Origin: an uncultured Phascolarctobacterium sp.
GTDB lineage: Bacteria; Bacillota; Negativicutes; Acidaminococcales; Acidaminococcaceae
DNA: 8,789 bases
Reading direction: 5' to 3'
Assembly: GCA_945949475.1 (NCBI GenBank)
Contig: CAMFET010000025.1
Location: forward strand, 1-8,789
The notes under the pieces are model-generated. The model saw only the letters and a list, made by a program, of their open reading frames with translations. It was not told where the DNA came from and did not search any database. Each line of letters starts with the position of its first letter. Positions within the stretch are counted from its first letter, which is position 1. Both the position numbers and the translations under genes were made by a program. This document shows positions 1 through 4,943 of the stretch, piece by piece.

Positions 1-4
1 GAGA

Positions 5-159
5 GGCTCCCCCACCGGGGGAGCTGTCAGTCCGCGTACTAACTACTATAGAAGCATATAATTAATGCGGATGACTGAGAGGGGATGGCAGTTAAATATA
101 ATATTTGGCGTTACCCCTCTCCGCCTCGCAAGCTCGGCACCTCCCCCGGTGGGGGAGGC
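5..159. repeat. Structured intergenic repeat with inverted terminal hairpins (REP/MITE-like)
   Basis: Positions 5-26 and 138-159 are inverted copies of each other, matching at 20 of 22 bases. Each copy is itself a hairpin: 6-13 pairs with 17-24 around an ACC loop, and 140-147 pairs with 151-158 around a GGT loop. The two mismatches swap a G-C pair for a C-G pair, so the stem is kept. Between them, 28-35 pairs with 67-70 and 74-77 (CAGT/ACTG and CCGC/GCGG, with a bulge), and GAGAGGGG at 77-84 pairs perfectly with CCCCTCTC at 114-121. The short palindrome AAATATAATATTT (94-106) lies inside that last loop. No protein is encoded. The element begins 11 bases beyond the stop of the dipeptidase gene and may be transcribed at the end of that operon. 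Similar C/G-rich hairpin repeats are common between genes in gut Firmicutes. No target duplication can be judged because only four bases precede it in the window. Confidence 0.72.
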
Positions 160-170
160 AATCTGTTAAT

Positions 171-1226
171 TTAAAAGTTTACATTCAAATGCGCCCACGC
201 AGTCGAAGGCTGATAGTCAAAATGCCACCATTCCATCTCAATGCCCTTGAAGCCATACAGCTCCATCGCCTCGCGCAGCAAATCACGCAGGTAGCGCTGC
301 CTGCTAGTACCACCGGCATAGCTGGCAAACTGCCTAAAGGAGGGCTCATCAAAGCCGGAAATCATCTCGAGCTGCTCGCCTGTTGCCAAATCATACAGGC
401 TTACATCCACAGCATTACCCGTGTTATGGGCACTGCCCTTCGTCTCAGGGTCCTCCAGCATATCCTTACTCTCAGCTGGCAAAGCCAAATTAGCCAGCTT
501 GCTCACACTCCAAGGCCTATAGGCATCCCACAGCACTAAACCGTAGCCATACGCTGCCAAATGCTGCTGCACTTTTGCCAGCGCTGCTGCAGCCTCCTTG
601 CCCACATACAGCTTCTCGCTAGTGTAAAGCGGTGCGCCAAAGCAATTATCGGCGCGAGCGTAGCGAGAATCAATCTTTAAGCCCGCAACAGTGCTAGCAT
701 CCACCAGCTCCACTTGTTGGCCTGCGGCTAGCTCGGCCGGCATGGGTGCCGCCGCAGCCTGTGCCCGCAGCTGCTCCCACTCTTCTGCAGAATGCGTAGG
801 AAAGCGCAGCTCCTTACCACGCTCGCCCGTAGTTGTACCCACAAACGCGCGGCTATAAACATGCCCACCTACGCGGCAGGAGATACCATAACCATCGGGG
901 TCACGCTCAAAGCGTACCGTGGATTCGGAGCTCGTCATCGGACCAGCCTCGTTCAAGGTATAGGAATCAAAATGCTCCTTGGCCAAGGGATAAATATTGG
1001 AGCTACCAAAAGCCTTATCCTGCAGCGAAAAGCGATACAAAAGCTCTAAGCGACCTCCATTTTCCCGAATAAGGATATTCTCTCCATTGCCATAATAAAA
1101 GCCCAAAATATGCTTTACATCCTTAGGAGCATCAGGCGGGACCGCAGCCAGGGCCACATGCCAACCTGCTTGGGCATACAAAAGCAGACCGGCTGCCAAG
1201 CCGGCCAGCAAATTTTTATAATTCAT
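171..1226 (-). CDS. Exported VanX-type D-alanyl-D-alanine dipeptidase (peptidase M15D)
   Basis: This 351-residue protein should hydrolyse D-Ala-D-Ala to D-alanine with a zinc ion. The C-terminal part, about 170-351, matches VanX/DdpX. It has the DAYRP motif with the transition-state arginine (R237), the zinc motif SAHNTGNAVDV with H267 and D274, and EWWHF with catalytic E332 and zinc ligand H335; the spacings equal those of VanX. Residues 1-28 look like a signal peptide (hydrophobic core, Ala-rich end near ALAA), so it probably acts outside the cytoplasm, unlike classical VanX of about 202 residues. Residues 30-165 form an additional domain rich in beta-type sequence, perhaps lipocalin-like, which I cannot name with confidence. 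It is the last gene of the operon and overlaps the preceding stop as TAATG. AAGGAG lies 11 bases before the ATG. No vanH or vanA ligase is present, so a resistance role is not implied; peptidoglycan recycling or cell-wall remodelling is more likely. Confidence 0.9.
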   Translation of the reverse strand: MNYKNLLAGLAAGLLLYAQAGWHVALAAVPPDAPKDVKHILGFYYGNGENILIRENGGRLELLYRFSLQDKAFGSSNIYPLAKEHFDSYTLNEAGPMTSSESTVRFERDPDGYGISCRVGGHVYSRAFVGTTTGERGKELRFPTHSAEEWEQLRAQAAAAPMPAELAAGQQVELVDASTVAGLKIDSRYARADNCFGAPLYTSEKLYVGKEAAAALAKVQQHLAAYGYGLVLWDAYRPWSVSKLANLALPAESKDMLEDPETKGSAHNTGNAVDVSLYDLATGEQLEMISGFDEPSFRQFASYAGGTSRQRYLRDLLREAMELYGFKGIEMEWWHFDYQPSTAWAHLNVNF

Positions 1227-2002
1227 TAATGAATCAACTCCTTGCGCACATCGGCCAAAGCATTAAGCCTATTGCGCACCTTGGCAATTTCTGCCAAATC
1301 AAGCTCGCAAGAAATAACTTCTTCCTCACTGCCAGCCTCAGCCACAATTTTGCCGCTTGGAGCCACCACCATGGAATGACCATAAAAGGGCGCTCCCTTA
1401 AAGGTACCGGCGCAGTTCACTGCAACCACAAAGGTGTGGTTTTCGGCAGCACGGGCCTGTGCCAAAAGGCGCCAAATATCGCCTCTAGCCGTAGGCCACT
1501 CGGCAGGACAGAAGAGGATTTGCGCTCCCTGCAGTGCCAAATGGCGAAACAGCTCGGGAAAACGCAGGTCGTAGCAAATGGTGGAGCCACAGCACACACC
1601 ATCCAGCTCGTAGGCTTTAAAATTATTGCCCGGTGCAAAAAAGCGTTCTTCATTGAAAAGACCAAACAAATGCACTTTATCGTACATGTTCACAATAGTG
1701 CCAGTCTTATCAATAGCCACAGAGGTATTATACACCTTGCCCTCCCGGCGCATGGGCACGGAGCCAGCTACAATAGCACACTCATGCTCCCTTGCCAGCT
1801 TTTGCAGCTCTGCCAAAACCGGCGAAGCCTCCGTTTCGGCCTCCGTATCCAAATGACCCAGGCTATAGCCCGTGGTCCACACCTCGGGTAATACCAGCAC
1901 ATCATGGTCAGGAGCGTTTTCGCGCACCAGCTGCAGTCCATGAGCCACATTGGCCTCCTTATTCTTTTCCAGAACAGCTAACTGCAGCAGGGCAATTTTC
2001 AT
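1226..2002 (-). CDS. Carbon-nitrogen hydrolase, Nit2/omega-amidase-like (nitrilase superfamily)
   Basis: This 258-residue cytoplasmic enzyme has the complete Glu-Lys-Cys triad of the nitrilase superfamily: E40 in VLPEVW, K109 in YDKVHLF and C143 in TICYDLRFPELFR. Its length and the CYDLRFPE signature resemble the Nit2/YafV/MtnU branch. Known members hydrolyse omega-amides such as alpha-ketoglutaramate or alpha-ketosuccinamate, or repair deaminated glutathione. The true substrate cannot be read from the sequence. The start is well supported: AAGGAG lies 8 bases upstream of the ATG. The ATG overlaps the yqeG stop as ATGA, and its own TAA overlaps the dipeptidase ATG, so translation is probably coupled on both sides. 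Its position next to an exported dipeptidase is not standard; it may simply share a promoter with the others. Confidence 0.9.
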   Translation of the reverse strand: MKIALLQLAVLEKNKEANVAHGLQLVRENAPDHDVLVLPEVWTTGYSLGHLDTEAETEASPVLAELQKLAREHECAIVAGSVPMRREGKVYNTSVAIDKTGTIVNMYDKVHLFGLFNEERFFAPGNNFKAYELDGVCCGSTICYDLRFPELFRHLALQGAQILFCPAEWPTARGDIWRLLAQARAAENHTFVVAVNCAGTFKGAPFYGHSMVVAPSGKIVAEAGSEEEVISCELDLAEIAKVRNRLNALADVRKELIH

Positions 2003-2517
2003 AATACGCGCTCCTTAGGCATCATATTGTTTTTCACCAAACGGCCAGCAAAGAATTTTTCCAGCTTGCGAGTGCAGCGGGTAATAAAATGCTCCTTGCC
2101 ACCCAGGGATTGTACCCAAACAACGGGATGACCGGCAATTTTTGCGCCCAAAACGTCCGTCATCAGCTGGTCGCCAATGAAGAGAATTTTACCGCCACCC
2201 ATAGCCTTAGTAATTTGCTTGTAAGCCATGGGCATGGGCTTAGCTGCACGCATAATAGTACCCAAATTGGTTTGACGAGTAATTGCTTTAATACGGTCGC
2301 CACCGTTATTACTAATCAAGGCTACATTAATGCCCAGCTGATGCATTTGGCGAATCCAAGTCATGGCACGCGGACCAACCAAATTCTTATCGCGGGGCAA
2401 CAGGGTGTTATCGATATCAACAACAATCTTCATGTAGCCATTACGCTTTAACCATTTGGGAGAAATGTCAAAAATACTTTTTACTCTGTAATCGGGACAA
2501 ACATACTTTAATATCAT
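1999..2517 (-). CDS. yqeG: YqeG family HAD-IIIA phosphatase
   Basis: This 172-residue protein is close in length and pattern to Bacillus YqeG. HAD motif I is DIDNTL with nucleophile D34 and acid/base D36, motif II is SNN at 69-71, motif III is K93 in AAKPMP, and motif IV is GDQLMTDVLG with D116 and D121. There is no large cap domain, as expected for the family. The N-terminus (CPDYRVKSIFDISPKWLK) is also typical of YqeG and supports the upstream ATG rather than the later M29. An AAGGA lies 9 bases before it. Related proteins are assigned as phosphatases, with phosphatidylglycerophosphate phosphatase activity reported for distant relatives; the substrate here is unknown. The ATG overlaps the kinase stop as ATGA. 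YqeG is usually near yqeH/aroE, so its place inside a two-component operon is unusual. Confidence 0.92.
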   Translation of the reverse strand: MILKYVCPDYRVKSIFDISPKWLKRNGYMKIVVDIDNTLLPRDKNLVGPRAMTWIRQMHQLGINVALISNNGGDRIKAITRQTNLGTIMRAAKPMPMAYKQITKAMGGGKILFIGDQLMTDVLGAKIAGHPVVWVQSLGGKEHFITRCTRKLEKFFAGRLVKNNMMPKERVL

Positions 2518-4061
2518 ACTACCTTATCCTTTGGAAATTTTATTTCAAATGTGGTACCTAGGCCACATTTGCTGATTACCTTGGCGCTAGCGCCATGAAC
2601 GCGAATAATCTCCTTGGCAATAGCCAAGCCCAAGCCTGTACCGGGCACAGAACGGCAATGGGATTTTTCCACTTTATAGAAGCGCTCCCAAATAAAGGGA
2701 ATATCGGCTTCGGGAATGCCCTTGCCCTGGTCGGACACGCTGAGCAAAACACTGCCATCGGCAAGTTTTTTCGCGCCTATTGATACAGTACCATTTTCTG
2801 GCGAATATTTCAAGGCATTATCGCCTAAAATCAAAATTAATTGCACCATTTGGTCCCCATCGCCCAAAATTTTAATGTTTTCGTCAGCGTGCACGTTAAA
2901 AATAACCTTATGCTTCACTGCCTTTACACTAAGCTTTTCGGCAACGTTGCGGATAATAACTGCCAAGGGCAGCTCATCCATATTATTGGTATCCAGGGGA
3001 TCGCTTGATTCCAGCCTGCTGATATCCAAAAGCTCACGCACCATGCGCTCCAAACGCACCGTTTCTTCATTAATCAAAGTGCGGTAACGCTGTAGCACCT
3101 CCGGGTCTGTAACCATGCCATCACTAATAGCCTCGTTATAACCGCGTATGATAGTAATGGGAGTACGCAGCTCATGCGATACATTAGCCACAAAATCACG
3201 GCGAATTTTATCCGTGCGCTCCATCTTGGAAATAAAGGCGCTCAAATCACTGCCCAGGGAGTTCAAGGAGCTAGCCAGCTCCGCAATCTCATCCTGACCC
3301 TGCACCAAAAGCCTTCTGCTGTAATCACCAGAGGCCATGGCCACAGCACTGTCCTTCATTTCCTGTACTGGCTTAATAATCTTGCGAGACAGGGTTTTTA
3401 CTAAGAACAGGCTTATCAAAAGGGCAATAATACCCACAATAGTTATGTAAATATAAACATTACGCAAAAATTTTTCAAAACCGCTGAGTGGTTCAATCAT
3501 TAAAATGGCGCCTGTTTTTCCATTTGGAGTTTTATAGGGCACACCCACTAAAATAACCTGCTCTTTATAATGCGGATGAAATATTTGCGATTTGAAGGAT
3601 TGGCCTGCGTATATATCATGCAGAATAATTTTGATACGATAGGAAATGCTGCTTTCCTTAATATCCTTATCCAGCTTCATGGCATTGCTTTTCAGCTCAC
3701 TCGGCGAAGGCACACCATACTTCATAAACTGCTTTAACGAGTCGGGTTCATCTGCCTTTTCGGGACCATCATAATATGAAGCTGCGATTAACTCATAATT
3801 ATCATCAAAAAGCCAAATACGTGCACCAACCAAACGATCCACGGCAATAATATAACGATAAAGCATATTCTTATCGTCCATGCGAATAAAGGCCTCGATG
3901 GTCTCACCCATCTCATGCCCCTTGTCGGTCAGCTCCTGCTCCTTGATTTCAAAAAAATAATCTGCAATCAAATAAGAAATACCTGCTGTAATTCCCACTA
4001 CCACGATAATTATAATCACCATGAAGCTATACATCAGGCGGGTACTAAGGGACTTTTTCAT
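2514..4061 (-). CDS. Membrane sensor histidine kinase (PhoR/VicK-like layout)
   Basis: This 515-residue kinase is the partner of the regulator just upstream. A first transmembrane helix spans about 10-34, followed by an extracytoplasmic sensor region of about 160 residues (38-197, possibly a Cache/PAS-like fold), a second helix at about 203-222, a HAMP linker at about 223-275, a dimerisation/phosphoacceptor domain with FVANVSHELRTP (H296), and a HATPase domain. The ATP site shows the N box (D414, N415 in GDNALKYSP), G1 DQGKGIP (444-450), the F-box-like WERFYK and G2 GTGLGLA (474-480). All catalytic elements are present. The sensed ligand cannot be read. The gene starts 6 bases after the regulator stop, with AAGGA about 14 bases before the ATG, and its TGA overlaps the next ATG. 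A role in sensing the envelope is plausible because a cell-wall dipeptidase is encoded further down the operon. Confidence 0.95.
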   Translation of the reverse strand: MKKSLSTRLMYSFMVIIIIVVVGITAGISYLIADYFFEIKEQELTDKGHEMGETIEAFIRMDDKNMLYRYIIAVDRLVGARIWLFDDNYELIAASYYDGPEKADEPDSLKQFMKYGVPSPSELKSNAMKLDKDIKESSISYRIKIILHDIYAGQSFKSQIFHPHYKEQVILVGVPYKTPNGKTGAILMIEPLSGFEKFLRNVYIYITIVGIIALLISLFLVKTLSRKIIKPVQEMKDSAVAMASGDYSRRLLVQGQDEIAELASSLNSLGSDLSAFISKMERTDKIRRDFVANVSHELRTPITIIRGYNEAISDGMVTDPEVLQRYRTLINEETVRLERMVRELLDISRLESSDPLDTNNMDELPLAVIIRNVAEKLSVKAVKHKVIFNVHADENIKILGDGDQMVQLILILGDNALKYSPENGTVSIGAKKLADGSVLLSVSDQGKGIPEADIPFIWERFYKVEKSHCRSVPGTGLGLAIAKEIIRVHGASAKVISKCGLGTTFEIKFPKDKVV

Positions 4062-4067
4062 GCTAAA

Positions 4068-4766
4068 TTATTTATCCTTGATTTCAAACTTATAGCCCAC
4101 GCCCCAAATGGTAGTAATATCCCATTTTGAATCAGCAGGGATATTCAGCTTTTGGCGAATGCGTTTAATGTGGGTATCCACAGTGCGGGTATCCCCATAA
4201 TAGGAATAACCCCAAATAGTTTCTAAAAGCTGGTTGCGGCTAAAGGCCTTGCCCGGGTTGGAGGCTAAGCACCACAGGAGCTCCATCTCTTTGGTAGTGA
4301 AGGTCATTTTATTACCAAAGGCCGTAACCTGGTATTGCTCCATGTCAATGATCAAGCCATCATAAACAATGCGCGAAGCATCACCCTTCTTCTCCTGAGT
4401 GCCTGCACGACGCAGCACAGCCTTAACCCTAGCCACAACCTCGCGAGAGTTAAAGGGCTTGGTGATATAATCATCAGCACCAATCTCTAAACCAGCGATA
4501 CGGTCATCATCCTCATCCTTGGCAGTGACCATAATGATCGGCAGGTCGGTCATTTTGCGTACCTGCTTGCACACCTCGATACCATCCAAAACAGGCATCA
4601 TTATATCCAAAAGCAAAATATCAGGTTTTTCTGATTGCACCTTCAAAATGGCAGCAGCGCCATCCTCGGCCTCGATAACCTCAAAGCCTTCCTTTTCAAA
4701 ATAAATCCGCAAAATCTCGCGAATCTGAGCTTCATCATCAGCAATCAAAATCTTTTGCTTTGTCAT
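4068..4766 (-). CDS. OmpR/PhoB-family response regulator
   Basis: With the start chosen here the protein has 232 residues. The receiver domain (1-120) has the acidic pair D10/D11, phosphoacceptor D54 in LLLDIMMP, switch T81 and K103 in TKPF. The C-terminal winged-helix domain (about 132-230) has the usual pattern, including the recognition-helix region GDTRTVDTHIKRIRQKL and the end WGVGYKF. It should be phosphorylated by the adjacent kinase and bind direct repeats at target promoters. The ATG at 4766 is preferred over an in-frame ATG at 4784 because CAGGAG lies exactly 8 bases upstream of it and the receiver fold starts immediately after it; the upstream start would add only MSGVIT. It is the first gene of the operon, behind an extended -10 promoter. 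It resembles PhoP, ResD and WalR, but I cannot assign it to one of these orthologue groups. Confidence 0.95.
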   Translation of the reverse strand: MTKQKILIADDEAQIREILRIYFEKEGFEVIEAEDGAAAILKVQSEKPDILLLDIMMPVLDGIEVCKQVRKMTDLPIIMVTAKDEDDDRIAGLEIGADDYITKPFNSREVVARVKAVLRRAGTQEKKGDASRIVYDGLIIDMEQYQVTAFGNKMTFTTKEMELLWCLASNPGKAFSRNQLLETIWGYSYYGDTRTVDTHIKRIRQKLNIPADSKWDITTIWGVGYKFEIKDK

Positions 4767-4780
4767 AGTTATCACTCCTG
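4767..4780 (-). promoter_or_regulatory. Ribosome binding site deciding the regulator start
   Basis: On the minus strand CAGGAG (4780-4775) is followed by an 8-base spacer and the ATG at 4766. The alternative in-frame ATG at 4784 lies upstream of this site and has no comparable purine-rich sequence in front of it. Confidence 0.88.
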
Positions 4781-4802
4781 ACATTACATGATGTTGTTAT
4801 TT

Positions 4803-4811
4803 ATTATAACA
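4803..4811 (-). promoter_or_regulatory. Extended -10 promoter of the two-component operon
   Basis: The minus strand reads TGTTATAAT, a perfect TGnTATAAT extended -10. At the expected 17-base spacing the upstream hexamer is TAAAAT, which does not resemble TTGACA. The start of transcription is predicted near 4796, giving a short leader of about 30 bases before the regulator ATG at 4766. Lack of a -35 fits a promoter that uses the extended -10 plus an activator. Confidence 0.75.
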
Positions 4812-4837
4812 CAAATTGGCGTAAAATTTTAGCCACG

Positions 4838-4854
4838 TTCACAAAAGATTCACA
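4838..4854 (-). promoter_or_regulatory. Candidate OmpR-family binding site: TGTGAA-N5-TGTGAA
   Basis: Two identical TGTGAA hexamers lie 11 bases apart on the minus strand, the spacing used by OmpR/PhoB-family dimers. The layout is close to the WalR consensus TGTWAH-N5-TGTWAH, with one departure in each half. The pair is centred about 50 bases upstream of the predicted transcription start, where a -35 element is missing. Autoregulation by the regulator encoded immediately downstream is inferred. Confidence 0.55.
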
Positions 4855-4879
4855 GGGAAAATGCCAGTTTTATGCTTAT

Positions 4880-4896
4880 TTTACGGTTTTTTCACA
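4880..4896 (-). promoter_or_regulatory. Second, weaker upstream repeat: TGTGAA-N5-CGTAAA
   Basis: On the minus strand a TGTGAA is followed by CGTAAA with the same 11-base period. It lies 42 bases (four helical turns) upstream of the better pair, so both would face the same side of the DNA. It overlaps the region just after the terminator of the preceding gene. The second half is degenerate, so this site is tentative. Confidence 0.35.
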
Positions 4897-4934
4897 TTAA
4901 AATACGGAGAGCGGCCTTAAACCTCTCTCCGTAT
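4897..4934 (-). terminator. Hairpin terminator of the propeller/HD-GYP sensor gene
   Basis: Positions 4902-4911 and 4925-4934 form a perfect 10-bp stem (ATACGGAGAG/CTCTCCGTAT). After a single C/T mismatch it continues with two G-C pairs (4913-4914 with 4922-4923) and closes on a 7-base loop. On the minus strand the stem begins ten bases after the TAG stop and is followed by ATTTTAAT, a short and imperfect T tract. It therefore separates this gene from the two-component operon downstream, perhaps with some read-through. Confidence 0.7.
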
Positions 4935-4943
4935 CCTTACATA

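Noticed and set aside
138..159. Canonical intrinsic terminator for the five-gene operon
   Set aside because: The hairpin is strong, but on the minus strand it is followed by GTGCCGAGC rather than a T tract; it may still stop or protect the transcript.
1..160. CRISPR array
   Set aside because: The repeated unit occurs only twice, in inverted orientation, with a single structured interval rather than regular spacers.
105..539. 144-codon plus-strand open frame opposite the dipeptidase C-terminus
   Set aside because: It lies opposite the zinc-site coding region and inside the repeat, has no clear ribosome site, and its low-complexity protein matches no family I know.
171..1226. Part of a vancomycin-resistance cluster
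   Set aside because: There is no vanH or D-Ala-D-Lac/D-Ser ligase nearby, the enzyme is exported, and the kinase and regulator are generic OmpR-type proteins not specifically VanRS-like.
1229..1891. 220-codon plus-strand open frame opposite the amidase gene
   Set aside because: It is entirely antisense to a gene with a full catalytic triad and a strong ribosome site, and its translation shows no recognisable domain.
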